Notes: generated by a model not told the origin, from the sequence alone. A DNA stretch of 53,087 bases from an uncultured Eubacteriales bacterium (GCA_900544555.1 UQWD01000014.1:1-53087), one strand, 5' to 3'. Positions 36,348-45,234 are shown, numbered from the stretch's first letter. Numbers and translations: made by a program.

Positions 36348-36803
36348 TCAAGGTAATACGAATATCGGATAATTGGGCAGGGATACAATGGCGTCAATAG
36401 CCCCCCAGATAATCATGCCGCCGATAATAGACGGCCCTCCGACATGAGGGTTCCCGTCGCAATCGTAAACCTTGCTCTGATTAAAGGAGCATTTGCTGCA
36501 AACGACCTCGTATATATGGTGGCTGTCGTAGCAGCCGATGTTGTTGATGACGAAATCGTGGGCTTCGTCGTAGGATTGAAAATCCGCAATATAACCGTAG
36601 CTGCATTTGCTGCATTTTACAAACTGCATCATCTCTACATGATGCTTTTGATTGTCAAGCTCGCTATAAGAAAATCTCCTGGACATTACCAGCGAGTGCA
36701 AACAGTCGGAATTAGGGGAGCCCACCTCATAATCGGCAAGGATGGGGGTACAGATCGTCAGCACCAGCACGGCGCAAATGATAACGCTTAATTTCTTTAG
36801 CAT
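36348..36803 (-). CDS. Secreted Cys-rich protein, paralogue 1
   Basis: 151 residues. A signal peptide (1-23, ending TPILA) is followed by a domain with paired cysteines: CSKC (about 64-67) and CSKC (about 102-105), plus CLH and CYD. This resembles zinc-ribbon or disulfide-bonded modules. The core VINNIGCYDSHHIYEVVCSKCSFNQ is nearly repeated in the protein at 37120. The C-terminus is hydrophobic (GGMIIWGAIDAIVSL). I recognise no family. The ribosome site is AAAGGAGTTTTTCACTC. Confidence 0.65.
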   Translation of the reverse strand: MLKKLSVIICAVLVLTICTPILADYEVGSPNSDCLHSLVMSRRFSYSELDNQKHHVEMMQFVKCSKCSYGYIADFQSYDEAHDFVINNIGCYDSHHIYEVVCSKCSFNQSKVYDCDGNPHVGGPSIIGGMIIWGAIDAIVSLPNYPIFVLP

Positions 36804-37086
36804 GAGTGAAAAACTCCTTTCTTTATTGATCCGTAGTTTGTTGAGTTAACATATTGATAGATACAGATTATTCAGCTACAATCATACGCATCACCCGCCT
36901 GTTAACAAGGGCCGTATCAGTGCGTAAATGCTTCAGGCATCGACGCTGGACGTACCAAGTTAAAAGTTTGAAAATCATAGCCCTTGGCTTAATGCCGCCG
37001 ACTAATACCGCAATGATCGGGAAGCGGCGCCTCTATCCTTCACGTACCAACCGTTTTAAGGATTGGGCCAAACCGACGTAACAGGA

Positions 37087-37114
37087 AGGAGTGATTCTTA
37101 GAGGAATCACTCCT
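37087..37114 (-). terminator. Hairpin after secreted paralogue 2
   Basis: AGGAGTGATTC/GAATCACTCCT (37087-37097/37104-37114), 11 bp, loop TTAGAG. It lies just downstream of the minus-strand gene at 37120; the T-run is weak (TTCCTG). Confidence 0.5.
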
Positions 37115-37119
37115 ATTCC

Positions 37120-37527
37120 CTACCAACAAATAATACCGTTGATTATAACAGGCCCGCTGACATGCGGAACTCCTTCGCAGCTATAAACATTCCTTTGATT
37201 AAAAGAACATTTACTGCAAACGACCTCAAATGTGTGTCGCATGTCGTAGCAGCCGATATCATTAATAATGAAATCGTGGTTCTCCTCGTATGTATTGAAG
37301 CCCGGCATTAACCAAATAGTTAAGCAATCTAAGCATTTGGTTTCATGCGATTCAATTACGCTGTGTTTGGTATCGCTGATCTCCCTATAAATTAATCTAA
37401 AATACTCCTCTATTCTTGGGTGCGAACAGGAGGGGTCCTGGCCAATTGCTCCGCTGTCCGCAAGGATGGGCGCGCAAACCGTCAACAACATGACGGCACA
37501 GAAAATCAGGCTTAATTTTTTAATCAT
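37120..37527 (-). CDS. Secreted Cys-rich protein, paralogue 2
   Basis: 135 residues with the same plan as the gene at 36348: signal peptide (MIKKLSLIFCAVMLLTVCAPILA), then CSH, a CxxC pair (CLDC), the shared segment FIINDIGCYDMRHTFEVVCSKCSFNQ, and a short hydrophobic end (GPVIINGIICW). The first CxxC region and the C-terminus differ from its neighbour, so the tandem copies have diverged. The ribosome site is AAGGAGGATGT. Function unknown; export and paired cysteines suggest an extracellular or surface structural or metal-binding role. Confidence 0.65.
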   Translation of the reverse strand: MIKKLSLIFCAVMLLTVCAPILADSGAIGQDPSCSHPRIEEYFRLIYREISDTKHSVIESHETKCLDCLTIWLMPGFNTYEENHDFIINDIGCYDMRHTFEVVCSKCSFNQRNVYSCEGVPHVSGPVIINGIICW

Positions 37528-37889
37528 ACATCCTCCTTCTAGTCAATCCATACTGCTTGCAAGTTCCGGGTTATTATGTTACTCGTTTAAGCATCACCTA
37601 CACCTTCATGTTAAAAAAGAGAATCTTAGACTAATTATGATTATAGTATACAATTACGATGTGTAACAGGGGGTGTTTTTGTTGAATATACTCGTATTTT
37701 GACACTTGCGGAAAAATAAACGGGTCTGTTTTACGCGCCCTGATCGCCGTCTACCAGCGTCAGATCCGATTTCCCAAACGTAAATAGATTTCATCTATAC
37801 GGTAAATGTAGATTCATATATATCGTTAATTTGTATTGGCGTAACGGTTTTGATAATTGTAAAAGCAATGTGAAACCCCTTCTATATTA

Positions 37890-37938
37890 TTGACCGCTTG
37901 GTATGTTTGCTATATTATAGACTATATGGTCTGTAATA
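37890..37938 (+). promoter_or_regulatory. Promoter and operator of the tetR-antiporter operon
   Basis: TTGACC (37890-37895), 17-bp spacer, TATTAT (37913-37918). A 26-bp inverted repeat TATTATAGAC...GTCTGTAATA (37913-37938) covers the -10 box and the start region. This arrangement fits autorepression by the TetR protein encoded 12 bp downstream. The rest of 37528-37889 shows no gene. Confidence 0.75.
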
Positions 37939-37949
37939 GGAGGCTTTAT

Positions 37950-38561
37950 ATGAAAAAGGAAGATAAAACGGAACGGACGAAAGAGCGGATTTTGAAGGCG
38001 GCGATGGTCGAATTCGGCAAATATGGTTACGCTGGAGCTTCGCTCAATAACATCTGCAAAACCGGGATTTCAAAGGGGCTTCTTTATCATAACTTTGAAA
38101 ATAAAGACGCTGTATATTTAGCCTGTGTTGAGCATTGTTTTTGTCAGCTTACACAATACCTTGCCCAGCAGAATATTGGCGCTGATATACGCCGCTATAT
38201 GAATTGCCGGCTTCAATTTTTTAGAGAAAATGAAAGCGAGGCGCGTTTGTTTTTTGAAGCGGTTCTCCAGCCGCCCGCGCGCCTTGGGAGGCAGATAAAT
38301 GAGCTGAGAAAGGATTTTGACGCGCTTAACCGGGAGCTATACCTTAAAACGCTTGCGTCCGTTTCACTGCGGCAGGGAGTTACGCAAGAGGATGCGTTAA
38401 ATTATTTTACGCTGATGCAGAATATGTTCAACGGCTATTTCAGCAGCCCCGTATACCGCGGCATGCCTATGAGCGAAGTTATGACAGCGCATGAGGCGGG
38501 CCTTGAGAAGCTTCTCGACTTTATGCTTTATGGCATAGCGCAAAGAAGGGCGGAAAAATGA
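37950..38561 (+). CDS. TetR/AcrR-family repressor
   Basis: 203 residues. The N-terminal HTH is typical (TKERILKAAMVEFGKYGYAGASLNNICKTGISKGLLYHNFENKDAVYLA); the C-terminal domain holds the ligand pocket. The start at 37950 is set by AATAGGAGGCTTTAT. It overlaps the antiporter gene by 4 bp (ATGA) and likely controls both through the inverted repeat over its promoter. The inducer is unknown. Confidence 0.92.
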   Translation: MKKEDKTERTKERILKAAMVEFGKYGYAGASLNNICKTGISKGLLYHNFENKDAVYLACVEHCFCQLTQYLAQQNIGADIRRYMNCRLQFFRENESEARLFFEAVLQPPARLGRQINELRKDFDALNRELYLKTLASVSLRQGVTQEDALNYFTLMQNMFNGYFSSPVYRGMPMSEVMTAHEAGLEKLLDFMLYGIAQRRAEK

Positions 38562-39805
38562 TAGTGTTAATTTTCAGATGGATTATCGTTATCGCAGCCG
38601 CGTATTTATTTGGTAAGCTTATATCCAAAATAAAGCTTCCGTCCATACTCGGCTGGCTGATTACCGGGATGCTTTTGGGCCCGCACGCGTTGAACGTCAT
38701 GACGAGCGGGCTCGCCGACGCCAATTGGTATCAAACGCTGATTCATATCATGGAGTGCGCGGTCGGCTTGATGATCGGTACTGAATTGGTGTGGAAGAAT
38801 ATCAGAAAATCGGGTAAAACCATCATAATCACCACACTGACGCAATCACTCGGAACATTTGTGCTAGTCTCAGCCGTTTTCAGCATTGTGTTTATATTAA
38901 GCGACATCCCGGTATACCTCGCGTTTATGTTCGGCGGCATTGCGCTGGCTACGGCCCCGGCTCCCGCGCTTTCCATCGTACGGGAGTTCAAAACCGACGG
39001 CCCGGTAACCAAGACGCTTATTCCAATGGCGGCGCTTGACGATATGGTGGGCGTTATCGTGTTCTTTACCATGGTGGCCATAGTAGCTACGAATATTTCC
39101 GGGCAGAAATTGCCCGCCTATATGATCGCCGTCGTGGTACTTTTACCGCTTGTAATTGGCGCGGCGGTAGGGCTACCCGCGGGGCTCCTTTTGAAAAAAA
39201 AGCGTTCGAAACCGTGGACGATATTCATTTTAATCTCCTTGATTATGACGACGTCGGCTTTGGGATTTGTGTGCAACCGCTACCTGATGCCAAAGCCCAT
39301 ATTAAACTTTATGCTGATGGGAATGGCTTTTTCCGCGGTATTCTCCAACATGGTTGATGAGGAACGGCTTGAGCAGATTATTGGCGGTTTCAATCCGATT
39401 CTCGGCGTAATCATGCTGATTGTTATTGTGAACCTGGGCGCTCCGCTGGATTATCATTTAATCCTTGGGGCAGGATTGTTTACAGCAATCTATATATTGG
39501 CGCGCGCCTTCGGCAAATATTTCGGCGCATGGATCGGGGCGAGCTTGACGAAATCGCCCAAAACGGTCCGTAAATACCTTGGGCTGACGCTGCTGCCGCA
39601 CTCGGGCGTTTCACTGGTGTTTACGGGGATTGCTGTATCGGTTCTTTCAGGCCCGGCGCCGGAGTACGCGAAAATCATTCAGGGTACGATAGCCGCCGCC
39701 GCAGTAATAAACGAAATCATTGCCGTAATCGCGGCAAAAAAAGCATTTGGGTGGGCTGGTGAACTAAACAAGAAGGAGATAGAAAGGGATGAGCAGGCCG
39801 AATAA
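38558..39805 (+). CDS. Kef/NhaP-type cation:proton antiporter
   Basis: 415-residue integral membrane protein with about 12 helices, resembling the CPA2-type sodium/hydrogen exchanger domain. Family features: LPSILGWLITGMLLGPH at the N-terminus, APAPALSIVREF in the unwound helix region, and AALDDMVGVIVF, where the Asp pair fits the ion-binding site. There is no cytosolic TrkA-N domain, so it is the short form. It is co-transcribed with the TetR gene and probably exports Na+ or K+ (or a toxic cation) in exchange for protons when the repressor is released. Confidence 0.87.
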   Translation: MIVLIFRWIIVIAAAYLFGKLISKIKLPSILGWLITGMLLGPHALNVMTSGLADANWYQTLIHIMECAVGLMIGTELVWKNIRKSGKTIIITTLTQSLGTFVLVSAVFSIVFILSDIPVYLAFMFGGIALATAPAPALSIVREFKTDGPVTKTLIPMAALDDMVGVIVFFTMVAIVATNISGQKLPAYMIAVVVLLPLVIGAAVGLPAGLLLKKKRSKPWTIFILISLIMTTSALGFVCNRYLMPKPILNFMLMGMAFSAVFSNMVDEERLEQIIGGFNPILGVIMLIVIVNLGAPLDYHLILGAGLFTAIYILARAFGKYFGAWIGASLTKSPKTVRKYLGLTLLPHSGVSLVFTGIAVSVLSGPAPEYAKIIQGTIAAAAVINEIIAVIAAKKAFGWAGELNKKEIERDEQAE

Positions 39806-40101
39806 AGATTTTTGAATTACATGAAATTGGGTGTGCAAAATCCTTTTGTATACGGATTCCACATGGAAAAAGAATTATACGAAGGACACGCTTTGAGCGT
39901 CTCGAGGAGAAATTCGCATTCGTTGACGCGTAGCTAAGGACGGTATAAAATGATGGTATACTTATACGCTAAGCGCTTGCGGCAATGTATAACCGCGCGT
40001 TCAGTATCTGCGCGTTAAGCGGGGAACTCGATATTTATCAGCCGTTGCGCTATTTGATTTCGGTGGTAAAATTGTGTAAAAGATGCGATAATGGAGTAAG
40101 A

Positions 40102-40716
40102 ATGGCGAACACGAAGGTTATCACATATGCGTTCACGAAGCCGGCTAAAACAAAAAGGCTGATAATAAGGGCGTTCACAATGGAGGATCTCACCGCCTTT
40201 TTTTCGATTATGAACGATGAAGAAGTTAACGTTTTCCTGCCCTGGTATACGGTAAAAAACATGAGCGAGGCTAAGGAACTGCTTGAACGGCGGTATATAC
40301 CCGGAAATAACCGTGAATCCGCAAGCCGATTAGCGGTGTGCCTGAAAACGGATAATAACCCCATCGGCTATGTTTCCGTCAGCAGCAGTGGGAGCTATGA
40401 TTTTGGGTATGCGCTTAAAAAAGATTTTAGGAATCAAGGTTACGCAACCGAAGCGGCCCAAGCCGCCGCCTTTATGCTCAAAAATAACGGGTATCCTTTT
40501 ATTACGGCTACCCATGACGTAAATAACCCCGCAAGCGGCGCGGTGATGAAAAAAATCGGCATGAAGTATTGCTATTCCTACGTGGAACAGTGGCAGCCGA
40601 AAGATATCTCCGTAACATTCCGAATGTATCAGCTTAATTTTGACGGTAACGAAGGCAGGGTGTATATGGGATATTGGGATAAGTATCCGCTGCATTTCAT
40701 TGAACCGGATGTATAG
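40102..40716 (+). CDS. RimJ/RimL-type GNAT acetyltransferase
   Basis: 204 residues. Pattern of the RimJ subgroup: RLIIRAFTMEDLTAFFSIMNDEEV, then GYALKKDFRNQGYATEAAQAAAFML (acetyl-CoA loop) and VNNPASGAVMKKIGMKYCYS. The enzymes acetylate protein N-termini or small amines. The start at 40102 is chosen for ATGGAGTAAGA upstream; the frame continues upstream without support. It is convergent with the MerR gene. Confidence 0.88.
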   Translation: MANTKVITYAFTKPAKTKRLIIRAFTMEDLTAFFSIMNDEEVNVFLPWYTVKNMSEAKELLERRYIPGNNRESASRLAVCLKTDNNPIGYVSVSSSGSYDFGYALKKDFRNQGYATEAAQAAAFMLKNNGYPFITATHDVNNPASGAVMKKIGMKYCYSYVEQWQPKDISVTFRMYQLNFDGNEGRVYMGYWDKYPLHFIEPDV

Positions 40717-40752
40717 AAGGCTGTATATGGTGGCCGCACGTTATTACGGAAC

Positions 40753-41181
40753 TTAAATATATTTACGGCTGCGTATGGGCGTATCCTCGGTCGGTTTGTT
40801 TTCATGAACCGCGCACGTACCCGCCGCTTTGGCGGTTTCGTAGTACCAGCATTTATAGTTTAAAACATCCAGCATCTTCTCAAGCTCAGCCATCTGTTTC
40901 AAAACCGCGTCTCGCTGCCCGCTAATAATGGAGAGCCTTTCGTTTATGGTAGCGTCGCCCTCCATACAGCAATCGATAAAATGTTTAATATCCTTTACGG
41001 GCATACCCGTCTTCTTCAAGCATTCAATGGTTTTGAGCCAAGGCATATCCTCATCCTTAAACATACGTATGCCCCCCTCCGAGCGCTCTACAAAGGGGAG
41101 CAGCCCTTCTTTATCATAATAACGGAGTGTCGATGGGGCTATATTAAGCCGCTTGGCTATTTCACCTACGGTATAGAGCAT
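40753..41181 (-). CDS. MerR-family regulator (AdhR/NmlR-like)
   Basis: 142 residues. N-terminal winged HTH (YTVGEIAKRLNIAPSTLRYYDKEGLLP), then the effector/dimer region with KTGMPVKDIKHFIDCCMEGDATI, close to the AdhR/NmlR group that senses aldehydes or electrophiles through cysteine. It is divergent from an iron-ADH gene across a promoter with the MerR-type 19-bp spacer. By analogy with B. subtilis adhR it would twist this promoter to activate the detoxification operon. The ribosome site is GGAGGAAAACC. Confidence 0.9.
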   Translation of the reverse strand: MLYTVGEIAKRLNIAPSTLRYYDKEGLLPFVERSEGGIRMFKDEDMPWLKTIECLKKTGMPVKDIKHFIDCCMEGDATINERLSIISGQRDAVLKQMAELEKMLDVLNYKCWYYETAKAAGTCAVHENKPTEDTPIRSRKYI

Positions 41182-41225
41182 GGTTTTCCTCCATAAAGTT
41201 ATTTCAAATAATTTCTAAAAAGGTA

Positions 41226-41256
41226 TTGACTTAAAGTTAACTTTAAGTTGTAAGCT
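41226..41256 (+). promoter_or_regulatory. MerR-type promoter with 19-bp spacer and palindrome
   Basis: TTGACT (41226-41231), 19-bp spacer, TAAGCT (41251-41256). A perfect 20-bp palindrome ACTTAAAGTTAACTTTAAGT (41229-41248) fills the spacer. This is the classic MerR-activated design and resembles NmlR/AdhR sites. Confidence 0.85.
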
Positions 41257-41320
41257 TTAATTAAGCTCATAAAATGAGCATAACATAAAATGAATTTAAA
41301 GTCAATGGAGGGGAAAAGCA

Positions 41321-42493
41321 ATGGGCTTTAACATGTATGTTCCAACAAGGATAGTTTTTGGGGCCGGGACGGTGAAAACGTTGCATGCGCGGAAGCTGCC
41401 GGGTAAAAAAGCGGTGATTATCGTATCCAACGGTAATTCCGCCAAGAAATACGGCTACCTGCCTCTGGTGGAGGAAGAGCTCAGGAAGGCAGGAGTGCAA
41501 ACGACCGTTTTTGACAAGATACAGGCGAACCCTCTTAAAGCGACCGTTGAAGAGGGCGGTCGGTTCACCCGCGACAACGGTTGTGATTTTATCGTAGCAC
41601 TCGGAGGCGGAAGTGTTTTGGACGCGGCCAAGGGCGTTGCGGTTTCGGCTACGAACCCGGGCGATCTGTGGGATTACGCGTTTGGGAAGACGGGCAAGGC
41701 GAAGCCGATAAAGAATAGACCCCTTCCTATCGTGGCTATTACAACAACCGCCGGAACGGGCTCGGAGGTTGACCAGTGGGGAGTGATTACAAAACCTGAG
41801 ACTAATGAAAAGATCGGATTTGGAGGCATAGACGCTCTTTTTCCGGAGTTAGCGGTAATCGACCCAGAGTTGATGAAAACCGTACCTCCAAAGTATACCG
41901 CTTACCAGGGCTTTGACGCGTTGTTTCATTCAACCGAGTGCTATATTTCAACAGCGGCAAATTTGATGAGCGATATGTATGCTATATCCGCCATTGATAA
42001 CATCGGCAAATACCTCTGCCGCGCCGTTAAAGACGGTGAGGATTTTGAGGCGCGGGAGCACTTGGCATTTGCCAATACGCTTTCGGGGGTTGTCATGACG
42101 ATAAGCGGCTGCACAAGCGAGCATTCGCTCGAACACGCAATGAGCGCGTATCACCAAGATCTGCCTCACGGCGCGGGGCTTATCATGATTTCAAAAGCAT
42201 ATTATCGGCATTTCATACGCGCCCATGCCTGCGACGAGCGTTTTATCGATATGGCGAGGGCGCTAGGAGTTAAGGACGCAAGGAACCCTGAGGAGTTCAT
42301 CACGGCGCTGGAAAGGCTGCAAAAGGAATGCGGGGTGGATAATCTTTCAATGTCCAGCTTTGGCATAAAGCGCGAGGAGTTGGAAGCTATCGCGTTTAAT
42401 GCCCGTGAAACGATGGGCGGTCTGTTTGAATCGGACCCCTGCGCGTTGTCCCACGCGGATTGCGTTGAGATTTTGGAGGCGTCATACCGGTAA
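41321..42493 (+). CDS. Iron-containing alcohol dehydrogenase
   Basis: 390-residue group III dehydrogenase that reduces aldehydes or oxidises alcohols with NAD(P)H. The nucleotide motif is GGGSVLDAAKG, and the metal-site region TTAGTGSEV is followed by the His ligands FDALFHSTE, HSLEHAMSAYH and LPHGAGL. The ribosome site is TGGAGGGGAAAAGCA. It is the first gene of an operon with flavodoxin and a cyclophilin-like lipoprotein, driven by the MerR-type promoter. The context suggests aldehyde or methylglyoxal detoxification. Confidence 0.94.
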   Translation: MGFNMYVPTRIVFGAGTVKTLHARKLPGKKAVIIVSNGNSAKKYGYLPLVEEELRKAGVQTTVFDKIQANPLKATVEEGGRFTRDNGCDFIVALGGGSVLDAAKGVAVSATNPGDLWDYAFGKTGKAKPIKNRPLPIVAITTTAGTGSEVDQWGVITKPETNEKIGFGGIDALFPELAVIDPELMKTVPPKYTAYQGFDALFHSTECYISTAANLMSDMYAISAIDNIGKYLCRAVKDGEDFEAREHLAFANTLSGVVMTISGCTSEHSLEHAMSAYHQDLPHGAGLIMISKAYYRHFIRAHACDERFIDMARALGVKDARNPEEFITALERLQKECGVDNLSMSSFGIKREELEAIAFNARETMGGLFESDPCALSHADCVEILEASYR

Positions 42494-42510
42494 GTCGGTA
42501 AAGAGAATAA

Positions 42511-42567
42511 GGCGGCGTAGCTTTTCAGGCGGCGGAAGGGAATTAAGCGGCTGAAAGTTACGCCGCC
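42511..42567 (+). other. Long imperfect inverted repeat between adh and flavodoxin
   Basis: GGCGGCGTAGCTTTTCAG (42511-42528) pairs with CTGAAAGTTACGCCGCC (42551-42567). No T-run follows. It may stabilise or attenuate the transcript between the two genes. Confidence 0.55.
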
Positions 42568-42664
42568 CGGCAGCGCCGCCAAGTAGCACGGGGGTTTGAG
42601 CGCAGCCGAAGGCCGCGCCGGGGTCGTCTTCATGCGTTAAATTAAGAAAATAAGGGTGATAAAG

Positions 42665-43156
42665 ATGAAAAGCCTTGTTGTATATTATTCATACAGTGGA
42701 AACACGAAACAAATCGCTCAAATGATTCAAAAAGAAACAGGTTCAGATATTGCACGGATTCAAACCGTTAAGCCGTATACCGGTAATTATGACGCGGTGG
42801 TTCGCCAGGGACGAATTGAGGTGAACAACAGGTTTGAGCCGGAAATCAAGCCGATTGACATCGATACTGAAGCGTATGGCGCTATATTTATTGGAACGCC
42901 GGTTTGGTGGTATACCTTCGCCCCAGCAGTACGAACTTTCCTCAATGCAAACGGCTGGGCGGGCAAAAAGGCTTACCCTTTTGCAAGCAGCGGCGGATGG
43001 CCGGGACGCACGTTTGAGGATTTCAGGCTTGCCTGCGAGGGCGCGCACGTTGACGGCGGGTTGCATGTTAAGTTTGACGAAACGCGCCTTGCAACGCCTG
43101 TGAGAACCGTGCTGGACTGGATAAATTCCAAGCGGGCGGGATGGAGTAATTTGTAA
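42665..43156 (+). CDS. Flavodoxin
   Basis: 163 residues. The FMN phosphate loop is YYSYSGNTKQIA, and the isoalloxazine loops are GTPVWWYTFAPAVRTFL and FASSGGWPGRTF. The protein belongs to the group of short flavodoxins often found with aldehyde reductases in Bacillota. The start at 42665 follows AAGGGTGATAAAG; a GTG start at 42656 is possible but weaker. It is probably an electron donor or quinone/aldehyde reductase in the MerR-controlled operon. Confidence 0.92.
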   Translation: MKSLVVYYSYSGNTKQIAQMIQKETGSDIARIQTVKPYTGNYDAVVRQGRIEVNNRFEPEIKPIDIDTEAYGAIFIGTPVWWYTFAPAVRTFLNANGWAGKKAYPFASSGGWPGRTFEDFRLACEGAHVDGGLHVKFDETRLATPVRTVLDWINSKRAGWSNL

Positions 43157-43249
43157 GTATTCAGCCCTCGCCGATCCGCTTAAACCGCTTATACGCGGCG
43201 GGGACGATTCAGCTTTATACGAAATTATGCGAGGGGAGCGAGCCGATTT

Positions 43250-43831
43250 ATGAAAAGAGCGCTTATCTGTTTACTTGCGCTGGCGTTCACGCTGTTTATT
43301 TCGTCATGTATTCATGACGCCGTAGAGCCGCCGCCGGGCGCGCCGTCTACAGCCATGCCCAATCCGCAAGAACCAGATCCGAATAACGCCACCGACAATG
43401 AGCCCTCTCAATACGGCGGGCAGGCGGGCGAAACGCCGGATGGCAATACCGGCTTGGAAGGCGCGGGGAACAATCATAAAATCCGGCTTACTTTTGAGGG
43501 GGGCGAAATTGTGGTCGCCCTGCTGGATAATACTGCGGCAAACCATTTTTTCGCCATGCTGCCCATGACGCTTTCTTTTGAGGACTATAACGGGACGGAG
43601 AAAATCAGTTATCTGGAAAATAAGCTTGACACCGCGGGCGCGCCGGATTCCTTTGAACCGTCGGCGGGGGATCTGTGCTATTTTGCGCCTTGGGGAAACA
43701 TCTGCTTCTTTTACATGGACTTTCGTTTATCAAATGGGCTTGTACCGATTGGCTCGGTCGAATCGGGCATGGAATTCCTCGCTCTTCTCGACAAGACGGC
43801 TTTCGTTGCCATAGAGCGCGCGAATGATTAA
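43250..43831 (+). CDS. Lipoprotein with cyclophilin-like fold
   Basis: 193 residues. Signal with a lipobox-like ISSC (Cys20), a proline-rich linker (about 25-75), then a cyclophilin-like domain (IRLTFEGGEIVVALLDNTAANHF; LPMTLSFEDYNGTEKISYL; GDLCYFAPWGNICFFY; GLVPIGSVESG). In related operons this domain accompanies flavodoxins and aldehyde reductases, which matches the position here. It differs from classical peptidyl-prolyl isomerases, so that activity is uncertain. It is likely attached to the outer face of the membrane. Confidence 0.85.
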   Translation: MKRALICLLALAFTLFISSCIHDAVEPPPGAPSTAMPNPQEPDPNNATDNEPSQYGGQAGETPDGNTGLEGAGNNHKIRLTFEGGEIVVALLDNTAANHFFAMLPMTLSFEDYNGTEKISYLENKLDTAGAPDSFEPSAGDLCYFAPWGNICFFYMDFRLSNGLVPIGSVESGMEFLALLDKTAFVAIERAND

Positions 43832-44040
43832 GGGATTCCCGAATAAGCTGTTTCCGTGCGGTTGCATGCCTGCGTACATTTTGAACGCGCCAGAACGTCA
43901 GCAACAGTTATTGTATTGTTTTGTGAAATAGCTGACAAGAACGCATATTCTCTATCCGGTGTTGATAAACGGCTTAAAATAGCATGTTGGCGTGCGAAAA
44001 ATTCTTGTTGACTAAACTTAAATATGTTGTTTTCAGCCAT
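43828..44040 (-). CDS. Hypothetical protein, 70 aa
   Basis: Not recognised. From the ATG at 44040, preceded by TAAAGGAATC, 70 codons encode a helical, charged protein (FKFSQQEFFARQHAILSRLSTPDREYAFLSAISQNN) with two cysteines near the end. The frame is open further upstream to 44109 without a better start. It is convergent with the cyclophilin-like gene, overlapping its stop by 4 bp. It may be a chance frame, although the N-terminal composition looks protein-like. Confidence 0.35.
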   Translation of the reverse strand: MAENNIFKFSQQEFFARQHAILSRLSTPDREYAFLSAISQNNTITVADVLARSKCTQACNRTETAYSGIP

Positions 44041-44201
44041 GATTCCTTTACGGCATAGCTTGCGTGAGTTAGTAATTAGCCCCAATACAGGCGTTCGGGG
44101 GCCTCGCAATTCAAATAACGCTATGTTATTATAACAATATGTATGATCAAAGTTTCGGTTAAATGGGTTTATCCCATAATTTGTTGAGACGGAGGCTGAT
44201 T

Positions 44202-44897
44202 ATGAACTGGAAAGTCGGAATCATATGCGCGGGCGACGAAGAGCTTGCGCCGTTCTTGCCCCATATTGAGGGATGTGTAGCGTCTCAAAGGGCTATGCTC
44301 AAATTTTATGAGGGTGAAATCAACGGTTTGCCCATCGTTGCCCTGTACTGCGGGGTTTGCAGGGTAAACGCCGCTATCGCGGCGCAGATTTTGATTGACG
44401 CGTTTGATGTAAACGCTATTATTAACGCGGGTACTGCAGGCGGGATGGACGACAGGCTTAATATTTTTGATACCGTAATCAGCACGCATGTTGCGTATCA
44501 CGATGTGCACGACGATATTTTAACTCAGTTCCACCCTTATTTACCCACCGCCGTATTTAGAGCGGATGAGCATTTGCTCAAACTGAGCGAGAGGGCGGCG
44601 GGGCGTGCTGACAATGGTTACGGGATCTATTTTGGCAAGATGGTGACCGGCGAGCAGTTTATTAAAGACGACAGGCGTGATGAGATCAACAAAAGCTTTA
44701 GCCCCCTTTCGGTGGATATGGAGACGGCGGGTATCGCGCATGTATGCTATGTTAATAAAATCCCGTTTATCGCGGTACGGTCCATCACCGATACGGCGGA
44801 TCACAGCGGCGTGGAGCATTTTGAAGAAAACTGCTTGCCCGCATCCCAAATCGCTAAGGACGTCGTGCTTGAGCTGCTAAAAGAGATGGCGGCTTAA
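44202..44897 (+). CDS. mtnN: 5'-methylthioadenosine/S-adenosylhomocysteine nucleosidase
   Basis: 231 residues. The enzyme cleaves adenine from methylthioadenosine and S-adenosylhomocysteine, feeding methionine salvage. Signatures: GIICAGDEELAPF, INAGTAGGMDD (ribose/phosphate loop), TGEQFI, VDMETAGIAHVCY (catalytic Glu region) and the catalytic Asp in VRSITDTAD. The start at 44202 follows GACGGAGGCTGATT. Monocistronic. Length is normal. Confidence 0.93.
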   Translation: MNWKVGIICAGDEELAPFLPHIEGCVASQRAMLKFYEGEINGLPIVALYCGVCRVNAAIAAQILIDAFDVNAIINAGTAGGMDDRLNIFDTVISTHVAYHDVHDDILTQFHPYLPTAVFRADEHLLKLSERAAGRADNGYGIYFGKMVTGEQFIKDDRRDEINKSFSPLSVDMETAGIAHVCYVNKIPFIAVRSITDTADHSGVEHFEENCLPASQIAKDVVLELLKEMAA

Positions 44898-45038
44898 CGC
44901 GATATGCCTTGCGCCGCAAGGCTTCCCCGTATGGTGGGCTGACGCTTATGCGGCGCTGAGCGCTCCATTTTAGCCGTAAAAATAGCGGAGCAGCTACTTT
45001 TTTGTGGCAAACTCGGCACTTGCGCGCCGGGATTGTCA

Positions 45039-45177
45039 GTGTATCGAAAAAGTGGCCGCGCCACGTTTTTCGAGTTAACACGGTACGCTTTTGCACGGGG
45101 CGCGGTCAGCGCCACGTGCAAAGAAACCCTTGCTGCGCAAGGCATTCCGAATCTGACGCACATGCCGTCAGGTTCGG
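45039..45177 (+). repeat. Dispersed intergenic repeat, copy 2
   Basis: It opens with a long inverted repeat (GTGTATCGAAAAAGTGGC / GCCACGTTTTTCGAGTTAACAC), followed by GGTCAGCGCC, AAAGAAACCCTTG, ATTCCGAATCTGACG and a CTGACG/CGTCAG hairpin. The first 50 bp recur at 53035 and the whole, inverted and diverged, at 7733-7864. It is non-coding and lies in the 392-bp gap between mtnN and the sigma-factor gene, which holds no gene. Confidence 0.7.
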
Positions 45178-45234
45178 GTGAAAGCCTATGGGGGTTGCGG
45201 CTTGGATCCGACCCCGGGTTTTTTTGACAGGCTG

